Assembly (NCBI GenBank): GCA_963715785.1
Contig: OY970276.1
Location: forward strand, 3,162,001 to 3,226,000
From: LD21 sp963715785
GTDB lineage: Bacteria > Bacteroidota > Bacteroidia > Bacteroidales > VadinHA17
Direction of reading: 5' to 3'
DNA length: 64,000 nucleotides
Part shown: piece by piece, positions 9,757-18,152 of the stretch
Numbering within the stretch: position 1 is the stretch's first letter
Layout: the number at the start of each line of letters is the position of its first letter
Notes under the pieces: generated by a model
What the model saw: the letters and a program-made list of their open reading frames with translations, nothing else
Database searches by the model: none
Told to the model about the DNA's origin: nothing
Made by a program: the position numbers and the translations under genes

Positions 9757-10064
9757 TTTGAGGAAATATTTTATATTATTACTCTCGGGCTAAAAGTACG
9801 CTTCATTCAGGATGATCGGTATTTGAAGCAAAGCACAAATCTCTGTCATTCTGAGTATAACGATCTGAAGCAAGGAATTTATCCGTTTCATATACATTTT
9901 AATACTGATTATAAATTTATAATAAATCATCAACAGAAAAAAATATTCTTTATTAACCCTGTATCTACCTGTTATTTATGTATTTCATTTTGCTTTTTAT
10001 TCCATAATTTCCTAAATTTATACCTGTCTGATGATCAGACTCTTCGAATTAAACACTAAATATC
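9757..10064. other. Divergent intergenic region, DUF4954 / M4 protease
   Basis: A 308-bp AT-rich stretch between two divergent genes. The only open frame crossing it (from 9622) is a shadow of the DUF4954 gene and has no recognisable product. It should hold the promoters of both genes, but I find no good TAnnTTTG element. Its one clear structure is the palindrome at 10026-10040. Confidence 0.6.
10026..10040. promoter_or_regulatory. Palindrome upstream of M4 protease, possible operator
   Basis: GTCTGAT-G-ATCAGAC is a perfect 7-bp inverted repeat with a single central base. It lies 25 bp before the ATG of the M4 protease gene, a typical place for a dimeric repressor or activator to bind. It is too tight to form an RNA hairpin, so a DNA site is more likely. 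Confidence 0.4.
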
Positions 10065-11150
10065 ATGTGTAAAAACCACTTGAATTCCCTGCATTGTATT
10101 ATACCTCCATACATGCTTACGAGGCTTATGGAATCGGGTAATAAAAAGGTTGCTGATCTTGCTGTAAAAACAAATTTCAGGAGCTTCAGGTTCAGAAGTG
10201 ACAGGATCTTTTTTCAGATGGCAAGTCCTCATGAGAAGACTATACTTGGAGTGATTTCCAAACAGCAGGGAAAGTCGGCATTATCAATGGAAATCTATGA
10301 TTGCCGGCATAATACAGATTTTATCGGAGCAACATTGCTATGGGATGCAAAGAACAACCAGAAGATCACTTCTGTTGCAGGAAAAAATGTGATAAGAGGA
10401 GGGAAGGCGTCGTGGGATTTCTACTGGCAGCTTTTTGGAAGGAATTCAATTGATAACAAAGGTATGATGATAAAGCAGTATGTTCATTTTGATAAGGGAA
10501 TGGACAATGCTTACTGGGATGGCAGAAGGATGGTCTATGGCGACGGCGACGGAATAGTATTCACCAGCTTCACCAGCGATATTGATGTAATCGGTCATGA
10601 GCTCACTCATGGGGTGACAGAGAATGAATCAAATCTTGATTATGAAAACCAGGCTGGAGCGCTAAATGAATCCTTCTCCGATATTTTTGGTATAATGATT
10701 AAGCAAAGGTACAATAACCAGGATGTTAAGCACTCCAACTGGCTGATCGGCGAAAAAGTTCTGATTGGACCTAAATATGCCCTGAGAAGTCTGAAAGCTC
10801 CCGGCACAGCCTATATTAATCATCCCGAACTGGGCACCGATCCTCAACCGGCAACGATGGAGAATTATCAAACTCTTCCAAACACATCATCGGGTGATTT
10901 CGGAGGTGTACATATTAACTCGGGAATACCTAATTTTGCATTTTATGTTGCTGCTTTCAATATGGGAGGCTATGCATGGGAAAAAGCCGGAAGGATATGG
11001 TACTCTGTACTTACTGATCCTGATCTGGCCAGGAATGCGCAATTTACTGATGTAAAAATCCTGACCATTGCTCATGCTGAGAAATTGTTTGGACTTAATA
11101 GCCGTGAAGTACTGTCAGTTAAGCAGGGCTGGACTGAAGCAAAAGTATAG
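10065..11150 (+). CDS. Protealysin-like M4 metallopeptidase
   Basis: Zinc endopeptidase of the thermolysin family (M4), protealysin-like branch. The N-terminus has no signal peptide; it starts with a short precursor segment containing HCIIPPYML, the PPYML-type motif of protealysin propeptides, which are about 50 residues rather than the 200 of secreted thermolysins. The zinc site HELTH is at 178-182 with E202 as third ligand, the same 24-residue spacing as thermolysin H142/E166. The second catalytic histidine is H283 in GGVHINSGIPN. The 361-residue length fits a short-propeptide intracellular or non-classically released enzyme. It is followed after 8 bp by an emfourin-like gene, the family's known inhibitor partner. 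No strong Shine-Dalgarno is visible. Confidence 0.92.
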   Translation: MCKNHLNSLHCIIPPYMLTRLMESGNKKVADLAVKTNFRSFRFRSDRIFFQMASPHEKTILGVISKQQGKSALSMEIYDCRHNTDFIGATLLWDAKNNQKITSVAGKNVIRGGKASWDFYWQLFGRNSIDNKGMMIKQYVHFDKGMDNAYWDGRRMVYGDGDGIVFTSFTSDIDVIGHELTHGVTENESNLDYENQAGALNESFSDIFGIMIKQRYNNQDVKHSNWLIGEKVLIGPKYALRSLKAPGTAYINHPELGTDPQPATMENYQTLPNTSSGDFGGVHINSGIPNFAFYVAAFNMGGYAWEKAGRIWYSVLTDPDLARNAQFTDVKILTIAHAEKLFGLNSREVLSVKQGWTEAKV

Positions 11151-11158
11151 AGAACAGG

Positions 11159-11419
11159 ATGAAAATTAAGCTTATTCGAACAGGAGGATTCATTCCGGTT
11201 ACCAGGACCGCAGAGACTGAGATAGATATTTCTGAAGTTGAGATTGACAGGCTTCTTCAGATTATCCGGCCTGACCCTGATGCGCGTCGCATAAAAGACG
11301 GCAATTATTATGAACTGACCGTTGGCCTGAAAAGCGCGGCTGTCGACCTGGAAAAAGTGCCGGATGAATACAGACCTCTTTTCAATAAACTGAAGAGTGA
11401 TCTGAAAATCAAAAAATAG
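11159..11419 (+). CDS. Emfourin-like inhibitor of M4 protease
   Basis: An 86-residue cytoplasmic protein starting MKIKLIRTGGFIPVTRTAE. The N-terminal beta strand followed by R-x-GGF is the hallmark of emfourin, a protealysin inhibitor first described from Serratia and encoded next to protealysin genes. The rest (EVEIDRLLQIIRP, then NYYELTV) fits the small alpha/beta fold of that family. It starts 8 bp after the M4 gene's stop, so the two are almost certainly one transcript, giving an enzyme/inhibitor pair. The canonical motif usually has a small residue after GGF (GGFAG); here it is GGFIP. The inhibitor role is inferred from family and position. Confidence 0.82.
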   Translation: MKIKLIRTGGFIPVTRTAETEIDISEVEIDRLLQIIRPDPDARRIKDGNYYELTVGLKSAAVDLEKVPDEYRPLFNKLKSDLKIKK

Positions 11420-11506
11420 GATTGATATTATATTCAGGGAATAGATTCTCCGGCTCAAAATCCGGAATAATTATTGCGAATAAGATCTCAGGCAGAAGCA
11501 AATAAT

Positions 11507-12343
11507 TTAACTTTTGGGTTTCCACAGAGGATGTTCGAAGGATAGGTAGGCAAAAAGACCTGCTTCTCCCTTTGAGGGGCCAAGTCCGATGGGTACAGCA
11601 ATACCCGGAACAATCTGGAGACCGGATTTGAAATTTATAGCGTACCTGATTCCGGGGTTTATAAGAAGATTTCCGCTAATTCCGGTTTTGGTATTGCTTT
11701 TCAATGAATAAGTTCTGCTGCCGACAGTTTCAAACATGAAATTAAAATTTTTATTAACCAGAAGTATCAGACTTATGCCATAGTTGTAAATTACCTGGTT
11801 GAACGTAGTACCGTCAGTATTTTTGTAATTGGGTGTATAGGTTACCCCAAGGTTATAATGAGTTACAATTTTCGTAGATAGCAGAAAACTAAACGGGAGG
11901 CTTAATTGATAACCCGGCACTCCTGCGCCGAGTTTTTTCTTCCAGTTCCCTGTCGGAATAAGAACTGAGAACCTTGGCGAAAATGCAAACCGGGTCATAT
12001 ATACAGCCTGATAGCGATAGTTTAAGGCAAGGTCCCCAAAACCAACTGCTCCGTTATTTAAAACCGGAACTGTAAAAGAAAGCTGATGTTTCCTTCCCGG
12101 AACAGGCCATTCATCAGTAAATGTATACATCCAGGTATGATCTTTCATATACTGAAAACCAGAAATGTGCTGAATTACTCCGGGATCCTGATTATACGCT
12201 TCTTCGATAAGAAAGGAATTATCTTCTATCCTGGCAAAATCGTATTTATTGTCTGATTGTCCCAAAGTATAATGGAAGCAGATCAGTGCAACAAAGAATG
12301 TTAATGCCAGCCGTTTAAGAACAAGAATCATTGATCTATTCAT
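11507..12343 (-). CDS. Outer-membrane beta-barrel protein, transporter-like
   Basis: A 278-residue secreted protein with an N-terminal signal sequence ending at TLGQ. The mature part opens with FLIEEAYNQDPGVIQHI, a segment I associate with Bacteroidota outer-membrane proteins annotated as transporters related to the MetA/phenol-degradation porin group. It continues as about ten amphipathic beta strands rich in aromatic residues (RFAFSPRFSVLIP, YNYGISLILLV and others) and ends in a strand with Phe and Trp near the terminus. It would be an outer-membrane barrel; the substrate is unknown. It is convergent with the emfourin gene and 62 bp downstream of the DUF4153 gene on the same strand. A second ATG lies five codons in. 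Confidence 0.65.
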   Translation of the reverse strand: MNRSMILVLKRLALTFFVALICFHYTLGQSDNKYDFARIEDNSFLIEEAYNQDPGVIQHISGFQYMKDHTWMYTFTDEWPVPGRKHQLSFTVPVLNNGAVGFGDLALNYRYQAVYMTRFAFSPRFSVLIPTGNWKKKLGAGVPGYQLSLPFSFLLSTKIVTHYNLGVTYTPNYKNTDGTTFNQVIYNYGISLILLVNKNFNFMFETVGSRTYSLKSNTKTGISGNLLINPGIRYAINFKSGLQIVPGIAVPIGLGPSKGEAGLFAYLSFEHPLWKPKS

Positions 12344-12405
12344 GTTTCAGGCATTTTGAGGAATTTGGTTCATATAAACACACGCCCGCCACCTTAGCCG
12401 TAACT

Positions 12406-13665
12406 TTACTTCATCCCGAATACAGCCGGAAATCCAAAAACTACAAAGAGTACCCAGAAAAAATATACGGGAAGATATTTTGCAACTGTCAGTTCAACTT
12501 TTTTCACTCCTGTATTCCTGAAATATATTCTGTAGAGATCAATTGTGATAAAAATAAGGTTCAGAAATATAAGCAGGTTAGAACCAAGTATTGCAAGTCT
12601 GTTCGGAGTTAATCCGTATTCACTTACTCTGTAGAAGATCGCGGAGAGAGCGATCATATTTATAATCATTGTGACAATTGAAAGGAGAAACAGAACCATT
12701 TCAGTGAACTTTGGCTTAAAGAACATTGATGTTCCTGTAACGGAAAATACAATAAGGCACATTACCGCGATAAGCATAATATTGAAAACAAGAAGAAAGT
12801 CACGGTCATTATACGGGTCCTTTCCTGAAATGGTAATCGCAATAAGGTAGATAACCAGGGTAATAAGAACCAGGGGACTGAAAATATTTGCGATAATTGG
12901 TGCAATCTTATTTGTAAGTACAGCAAAGTATTTCAGAATGAATGTTGTGACAATAGGTGCTGAAACGATTCCTACCAGAATTATAAACCGGGAATAGAAT
13001 TTTTCAATATTCAGCCCAATTGCCTGAAATAATCCTATTGTTATGCCTGTCAATAATCCCCCCGCAATAAGGATCAAACCTCCAATAATAACAAGATCTC
13101 CATTATGTTTTATATATTCCATCCTCTTGTTTTTGTCTGTCAGGTCAAAGTTTAAGAAGACCAGCCCGTAAACGAACCATACCAGCAAAGGCATATGTAT
13201 GTAAACAAGGTTAATTGAGGCGCTGTGCCCGGAAACCGGAAGCAGGTTGATATAAATCGATGAAATTATAAAGATCGAAAATGTTATTACCATGTTCTTG
13301 ATTGTAAAATTCCTTTTAACCGAAAACGCATAGATTGTAAGTCCAAGGAATACAATGATTCCGGCGTTTTTCTCATAAAAGGGGAAGTTGTTTAAGTCTA
13401 TCTTGAACAGATCCGGAATTTTAATCATGAACCCGGTAAGAAGACACACTCCTGCCAGAATAAAAATATCTGAGCCTGAGTATCTTAAGCTCTTATCAGA
13501 AGATTTTTCAAAATCAAGCCGGCTCTTCCAGAATTTTGCTATTTCAGAACCTTCAATTTCGGGATATATTTTCTCAAAGCCTGATTTGAAGGATTCTCTG
13601 TCTTCCCGATAAAGCTTTTCAAGTTTTTCTGGATCATTAATGAATTTTTTTATTTTTTCATTCAT
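12406..13665 (-). CDS. DUF4153-like polytopic membrane protein
   Basis: The 419-residue product has a charged, helical cytoplasmic N-terminus of about 65 residues (MNEKIKKFINDPEKLEKLYR), then ten or more transmembrane segments. Two conserved-looking loops, KDPYNDRDFLLVFN and EYGLTPNRLAILG, match the DUF4153 family, whose function is unknown. The YG-(I/L)-TPNR motif between membrane helices is the most characteristic element. It is on the minus strand upstream of the barrel gene, with about 250 bp of AT-rich leader above it. Nothing in the sequence indicates a substrate. Confidence 0.7.
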   Translation of the reverse strand: MNEKIKKFINDPEKLEKLYREDRESFKSGFEKIYPEIEGSEIAKFWKSRLDFEKSSDKSLRYSGSDIFILAGVCLLTGFMIKIPDLFKIDLNNFPFYEKNAGIIVFLGLTIYAFSVKRNFTIKNMVITFSIFIISSIYINLLPVSGHSASINLVYIHMPLLVWFVYGLVFLNFDLTDKNKRMEYIKHNGDLVIIGGLILIAGGLLTGITIGLFQAIGLNIEKFYSRFIILVGIVSAPIVTTFILKYFAVLTNKIAPIIANIFSPLVLITLVIYLIAITISGKDPYNDRDFLLVFNIMLIAVMCLIVFSVTGTSMFFKPKFTEMVLFLLSIVTMIINMIALSAIFYRVSEYGLTPNRLAILGSNLLIFLNLIFITIDLYRIYFRNTGVKKVELTVAKYLPVYFFWVLFVVFGFPAVFGMK

Positions 13666-13914
13666 TGCAAGTGGATTATCACAATAGACTTTTGCTCAAT
13701 TTAAATTACGAAATAAGATCTGATTTAGGTTGGTTTTGATTTTTTTTTATAGAAATTGAATTATAAGCTTAATATTCATTATGGTTCATCAATGTCAGTT
13801 AATGTCTGGCAATGCTAATTTGTTCACATAAAGACCGAATAAATTTAACCGGTCTTCTTGATAGTATCAATCCTGACACTAATATGAAAATTTTTAAAGA
13901 GTGGGCAATTATCC

Positions 13915-16590
13915 TTAAGAATCCAATAAAAGCTTTGGCAGCGTAAAATAGAAAGTTGCTCCTGCATCAGGCGCCCCTTCGGCCCAAACAGCCCCGTTAT
14001 GCCTTCTGATAATTCTTCTTACAATAGCCAGACCGATGCCTGTTCCTTCATATTCTTCTTCTTTATGAAGTCTCTGAAACACACCGAACAGCTTGTTTAC
14101 ATATTCCATATTGAAACCGGCACCGTTATCTTTTATCCAAAATGTGTACTCAGTTTTCTTATTGTCTTCATAAGAAATTTCAATCACAGGATTTTCCTTT
14201 TTGCCGGTAAATTTTATCGAATTGTTGATCAGGTTCTGGAAAACAAGTTTTAAAAGCATCGGATCGGCTTTAACTTCCGGTAGTTTGCTGATTTTCCAAT
14301 TAATGTCCCGGTTATGGGTTAAGTCGTTTGTCTCGGCAATTACATCATCTATTATTCTGTTAAGTGAAAGAGTAACCGTTTTAAGATCGGTTCGTCCAAG
14401 CCTTGAGTAGGATAGTAGTTCATCAATGAGCATGCTCATTTTCCTTGCAGAGTTTTTTATTGTGCCCGTAAGTCTTTGTATCTCAGGTCCGTTTTTGTCT
14501 CCAAGTTCCATTTCAAGAATTTCAGAAAAGCCAATAACATGTCTTAAAGGCGCCCGTAGATCGTGAGATACCGAGTAGGCAAATGATTCTAATTCCTTAT
14601 TTGAATCCAGTAATTGTTCAGTTCTTTCAACGACTCTTGATTCGAGTTCTATGTTAAGTTCTTTTAATTCATTCTCCGCTTTGTTACGCATAATTGCTAT
14701 TCCGATGCTCGATCCGAGTCTTTCGAAAAATGGTATTATGCGTTCATTAAAAATGTCGGTACGGTGATCATTCAGCTGAAGCAGTCCGATAATCTCACTG
14801 CCCGATCTGAGCGGTATCAATGCCACAGACTCGTAGCCGGAACTATTGCAGCGATTCCGGGTTCTTGTCATGCGGTCCGTATCCGTAGTTGTTGTGAGCA
14901 GCGAGGTTGTATTATTCGAACGGAAACTGCCGCCTGTAGTGAAAAACGATTTTGATGCATCGATCCGGCCGCACAAGATGTTCCCGCACATGCATTCGAG
15001 CAATGGCTCATTATTTTTATCGCGGATTATATTCCCCTTCGAATCACGCGAGCAAAGGAAACGTTCAGCGGAAACAAATGCATCACTGAAACCTGACGTG
15101 GCATAATAAGGAAAATCCTCACCCTCCTTTAATCTTATTGCGACAGCTTCATATCCGGTTTTATCACGGATAGAATTAATTATTGAAGTTATCATAACCT
15201 CTGAATCGGTGTTCCTGTTCAGATGTTCAAGTATCTCATTAGCCAGAATGTTTTGTCTTTCTCCGACTTTTATGATTTCCTGAGCAAGTTTCCATTCGGT
15301 GATGTCAATTGCTGAAGATATGATGCAGTCCTCCCCGTATAGTTTTAGCAGCTCAAATGAAGCAAGAGCTGTACATACCTCGCCTGAACCTGTCTGAAGA
15401 TGTATTTCAAGATTATGAATTTTCCCTTTTGCCTTAAGTTCTTCCAGCATCTTTTCCCGTTCAGCAGGATCTTCCCACAGATGCAGAGCGGTCATACTGT
15501 ATCCTCTTAGTCCCTTTTCTGATATGCCAACCATGTTGCAATAGGCTTCATTCATATCGAGGACCTTTCCTTCATCCAATGTAGTAATTATCAGGGCAGC
15601 AGGACTCGAATGGAAGGCGAGATAAAATCTTTGCTCTGACTGTTTTAACTCGTTGTGAATAGATATCCTGTCTTCATCTATGATATTAATTGACCTCGCA
15701 ATCCTCCAGATGAAGAAAGCAAAGATTCCGATGTACAGGAATGAAATAATAAGGACATCTGTGGATCCGCTTTTGGTTTCACCTTTATCTGAGATCATTC
15801 TGAGCCAGACGAATAATATTGGTAAAAAGATCGTCAGCGGCAGAAGACGTCTGGCCATATATCCGCCTGGCCCTTTTACAGTTAGGATCGAAAGGAAACC
15901 GGCAGAATGAGGATAGCAGATGATGCCAATGCTGAGAATGAGAAATGTTATTGACGAATAAAGCGACATCTGATTAAAGAAAGCAATTGTGAGTAATCCA
16001 TTGGAATTGTACATATAGCCAAGAATGATTATCACGCTCAGCAGTGCTGTAAGGAGAGGTAAGATCTGTGACAGATAAATGTAGGATGTAGCCTTTTTTT
16101 CAACATATATCAGAGCAATTCCAAGAAACAGCAGACAAATGCTGGTATTGAGAGCCATTCTTCCCGGAAAGAGTGCGCTGTTGTTAAGGGAAACATCCTT
16201 AAACAGCAATCCGTCGATTCCCGGATTCCATCCGGTTATATATTCAAGGAGAGTAAATAGACTAACAGCGATTGTAATTGAGATAAATACTTTGGTAACA
16301 ATTGCCATTTTTCTGCTTTCCTGGAAAAATTTCCGTAATAGCAATGAACCTCCCAGCAGGATAAAACAAATTGCTGTATTTGCCTTCATCGATACAGATG
16401 AAGGATCGGGACTCTTTAGAAAATTCAGTCCAAAGATCCATCCGGACACTACCATTAATCCTATAATCACAGTAATAATGCCCGTTGTGACCACGATTAC
16501 TTTTAAGATGTAGCTTACTCTCCTGCTTAATAACTGAGAGCTTTTTTCAGGAAGGTGATCCAACGGCTGACTTTTAACAGAATTGGCCAT
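13915..16590 (-). CDS. Membrane sensor histidine kinase with PAS and Cys-rich GAF domains
   Basis: An 891-residue sensor kinase. Domains in order: about eight transmembrane helices (residues 25-300), a PAS domain (about 315-440, containing VLDMNEAYCNMVGIS), a GAF domain (about 455-650), then HisKA with the phospho-accepting H676 in SVSHDLRAPLRHV, and an HATPase domain with N box (LINNSIKF), G1 (DNGAGF) and G2 (GTGIGLAI). There is no receiver domain, so it must signal to a separate regulator; none is adjacent. The GAF domain contains an unusual Cys cluster, LECMCGNILCGRID and RNRCN, plus an upstream FLCSRD, a subtype that may bind a metal, heme or thiol signal. It follows ompH and the tandem structured elements on the same strand. 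Confidence 0.88.
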   Translation of the reverse strand: MANSVKSQPLDHLPEKSSQLLSRRVSYILKVIVVTTGIITVIIGLMVVSGWIFGLNFLKSPDPSSVSMKANTAICFILLGGSLLLRKFFQESRKMAIVTKVFISITIAVSLFTLLEYITGWNPGIDGLLFKDVSLNNSALFPGRMALNTSICLLFLGIALIYVEKKATSYIYLSQILPLLTALLSVIIILGYMYNSNGLLTIAFFNQMSLYSSITFLILSIGIICYPHSAGFLSILTVKGPGGYMARRLLPLTIFLPILFVWLRMISDKGETKSGSTDVLIISFLYIGIFAFFIWRIARSINIIDEDRISIHNELKQSEQRFYLAFHSSPAALIITTLDEGKVLDMNEAYCNMVGISEKGLRGYSMTALHLWEDPAEREKMLEELKAKGKIHNLEIHLQTGSGEVCTALASFELLKLYGEDCIISSAIDITEWKLAQEIIKVGERQNILANEILEHLNRNTDSEVMITSIINSIRDKTGYEAVAIRLKEGEDFPYYATSGFSDAFVSAERFLCSRDSKGNIIRDKNNEPLLECMCGNILCGRIDASKSFFTTGGSFRSNNTTSLLTTTTDTDRMTRTRNRCNSSGYESVALIPLRSGSEIIGLLQLNDHRTDIFNERIIPFFERLGSSIGIAIMRNKAENELKELNIELESRVVERTEQLLDSNKELESFAYSVSHDLRAPLRHVIGFSEILEMELGDKNGPEIQRLTGTIKNSARKMSMLIDELLSYSRLGRTDLKTVTLSLNRIIDDVIAETNDLTHNRDINWKISKLPEVKADPMLLKLVFQNLINNSIKFTGKKENPVIEISYEDNKKTEYTFWIKDNGAGFNMEYVNKLFGVFQRLHKEEEYEGTGIGLAIVRRIIRRHNGAVWAEGAPDAGATFYFTLPKLLLDS

Positions 16591-16777
16591 GTTTTTAATT
16601 TTAATGGATGATCAAACGATCAAAAAAGTCACTGAAATTACTGGCGGCTAAAAACTTAAAATTATGAAAACAGACATAGAACCGATCAAAGATAGTAAAT
16701 TTTGAATATTACAAAATCACATACCTCTGGCAGGCAGATTTTACTTAATTGAATAAATCAGAAGGGATTAAAAAAGA

Positions 16778-16902
16778 AAGATGGCATTCGGGAAATCACA
16801 GAAATCTCCCTCTCAAGATGGTTAAAATGCGAAGTACAGTTCATGTCCGAATTACCATTCGGTCGGAATGGCGTGTAAGAAATTGAGATTGAATGCCATC
16901 TT
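16778..16902 (-). ncRNA. Candidate structured RNA, copy B (three-helix element)
   Basis: A 125-bp element bounded by a perfect 12-bp inverted repeat, AAGATGGCATTC (16778-16789) and GAATGCCATCTT (16891-16902). Nested inside are a second helix, TCTCAA (16811-16816) with TTGAGA (16883-16888), and a local hairpin, GGGAAAT (16790-16796) with ATCTCCC (16804-16810). The one A-C mismatch in that hairpin becomes U-G on the minus strand. A further hairpin CCGAAT-TACC-ATTCGG fills the variable core at 16847-16862. On the minus strand the outer stem is followed by TCTTTTTT, so it could end as an intrinsic terminator. It resembles no RNA family I recognise. Confidence 0.5.
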
Positions 16903-16937
16903 ATGCGGGAATCGCAGGTGAATATTTAATATAAAGA

Positions 16938-17065
16938 AAGATGGCATCCTGAGAAATCACCAATAAATTTCTCACTCAACACCCGTGAAAAAAAGAAACT
17001 AGTCAATGTCTGCTGAGAATTTGAGAGTAAATGACAAGTAATGAGTTGAGTATGAATGCCATCTT
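16938..17065 (-). ncRNA. Candidate structured RNA, copy A (three-helix element)
   Basis: A 128-bp relative of the neighbouring element, 35 bp away and 5' of it on the minus strand. The outer stem is AAGATGGCAT (16938-16947) with ATGCCATCTT (17056-17065); it extends two more pairs if the C-A opposition next to it is read as G-U on the minus strand. The inner helix is ACTCAAC (16974-16980) with GTTGAGT (17045-17051), and the local hairpin is GAGAAAT (16951-16957) with ATTTCTC (16967-16973). Both inner helices keep pairing with different bases than in the other copy. The core between them is not conserved. Minus-strand flank is TCTTTATATT, a weaker T tract. Confidence 0.5.
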
Positions 17066-17409
17066 ATATTGTGGACACGTATTACTATTTGGAGATAAGC
17101 TCCCAACCTCAAAGAATTTTCCTTCCCGGAGCACATGCTTCCGCCGCGTCAGTCACATAAGACGACCGACCAGCAGAAGAGAAACTTTTCTGTTCAGAAT
17201 CCTTTGTTTAATAGTAAACAGGGTGAAATTGTTACCTGGCAGACATCAAATTAATTTCAGGTGACCTGCAATTTAAGTGATTCGTCATTTAAATGTGACA
17301 GGAGGTGAGGTAATGCGATGGGGAAATGAAAACAGAAATAGTACTTAAATACTTCATGAACAAAAAATGGCAGAACTTTAAAGTAGCAGTTTGTGAGTCA
17401 AGGTCGCAA

Positions 17410-17925
17410 CTATGGTTTCAAAATCTTCAGCACCAGAGGGTCTATATTATAGCTGTCTTTGGAGGTATAGACCACTGATCCCTTACTGACGTCAAGTATA
17501 TACGTAAAACCGTTTTCACCTGCAACCTTATCTATAGCCTTGAGGATTTTGTCGAGTATTGGCTGAACCAGTTCGGTATTTCTTTTTTGCAGAGTCTCTG
17601 ACGCATTTTTTTCAAATTCCTGTAGTCTTTTTTCTTTATCGAGTAATTCCGATTCTTTATTTTTCTTTACAATTTCAGAGTATGATGACATATTTTTTTG
17701 GTACTCATCAAGCAAATTGTTGTATACGGCAGTCATCTGATCGTAAGTGGACTGATAATCTTTTGTTTCTTTCTCCAAAACTGCTGCGGCACTGTCTTTC
17801 TGAGGCATCGCGCTCATTAAGGCTGCTATATCGACATGTCCGATTTTCAATGCTGGCTGCGAGAATGATTTCAACGAAATTGACAGGAGTCCAATTCCAA
17901 AAAAAATAGCAATGATCCTTTTCAT
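17410..17925 (-). CDS. OmpH/Skp family periplasmic chaperone
   Basis: A 171-residue periplasmic protein with a signal peptide (MKRIIAIFFGIGLLSISLKSFSQ). The mature part begins KIGHVDIAALMSAMPQ, the conserved first strand of the OmpH/Skp family, followed by a long charged coiled-coil hairpin (about 45-130) and a closing beta segment (GFTYILDVSKGSVVYTS). Skp-type proteins form trimers that hold unfolded outer-membrane proteins in the periplasm on their way to the BAM complex. Length and order are typical. The gene is monocistronic or the first of a unit reaching toward the structured elements and kinase; a promoter is visible upstream at 17963-17994. Confidence 0.9.
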   Translation of the reverse strand: MKRIIAIFFGIGLLSISLKSFSQPALKIGHVDIAALMSAMPQKDSAAAVLEKETKDYQSTYDQMTAVYNNLLDEYQKNMSSYSEIVKKNKESELLDKEKRLQEFEKNASETLQKRNTELVQPILDKILKAIDKVAGENGFTYILDVSKGSVVYTSKDSYNIDPLVLKILKP

Positions 17926-17962
17926 AACATCCGGATTAATAATTAATTATTTTGACAAAAAG

Positions 17963-17994
17963 CAAACCTATTAAAGAATTGTTGATTATGACAA
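17963..17994 (-). promoter_or_regulatory. Bacteroidota-type promoter of ompH
   Basis: On the minus strand TTG (17994-17992) is followed after 21 bp by TAGGTTTG (17970-17963), matching the TAnnTTTG -7 box with a -33 TTG. The -7 box ends about 37 bp before the ompH ATG. Confidence 0.55.
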
Positions 17995-18088
17995 GCGTTC
18001 TGGTGCGGGTCAGTCAGCTGTAAATTTAATTATGATTTCCTTTTATTCCGGTTAATTTATAGTTAAATGTCTATTAATGTGTAGTTAA

Positions 18089-18128
18089 ATAAAAAATCCC
18101 CCGAATTGGCCGGGGGATTGGTTTTTTA
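18089..18128 (-). terminator. Strong, bidirectional-looking terminator
   Basis: AATCCCCCG (18095-18103) pairs perfectly with CGGGGGATT (18111-18119) around 7 nt. A run of T follows on both sides (ATTTTTTATTT on the minus strand, GGTTTTTT on the plus strand). It lies 25-60 bp past the stop of the first PepSY-like gene. Confidence 0.9.
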
Positions 18129-18152
18129 ATTAAAGCAGCCTGTCTGAGAAAC

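Larger units (their letters stand above)
16591..17409. other. 819-bp intergenic region holding two structured elements
   Basis: This is the longest gene-free stretch in the window. It lies downstream of ompH and upstream of the kinase gene, both on the minus strand. It contains the two related inverted-repeat elements at 16778-16902 and 16938-17065. The part from 17066 to 17409 has no convincing gene: the open frames are under 80 codons and lack homologue-like features. A Shine-Dalgarno-like AGGAGGTG at 17301-17308 precedes only an 11-codon frame. I see no TAnnTTTG promoter above the elements on the minus strand. Confidence 0.7.

Noticed and set aside
17340..17466. Small plus-strand frame (MNKKWQNFKVAVCE...) near an AGGAGGTG sequence
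   Set aside because: The Shine-Dalgarno-like sequence belongs to an 11-codon frame further up, and the longer frame runs into the ompH gene on the other strand.
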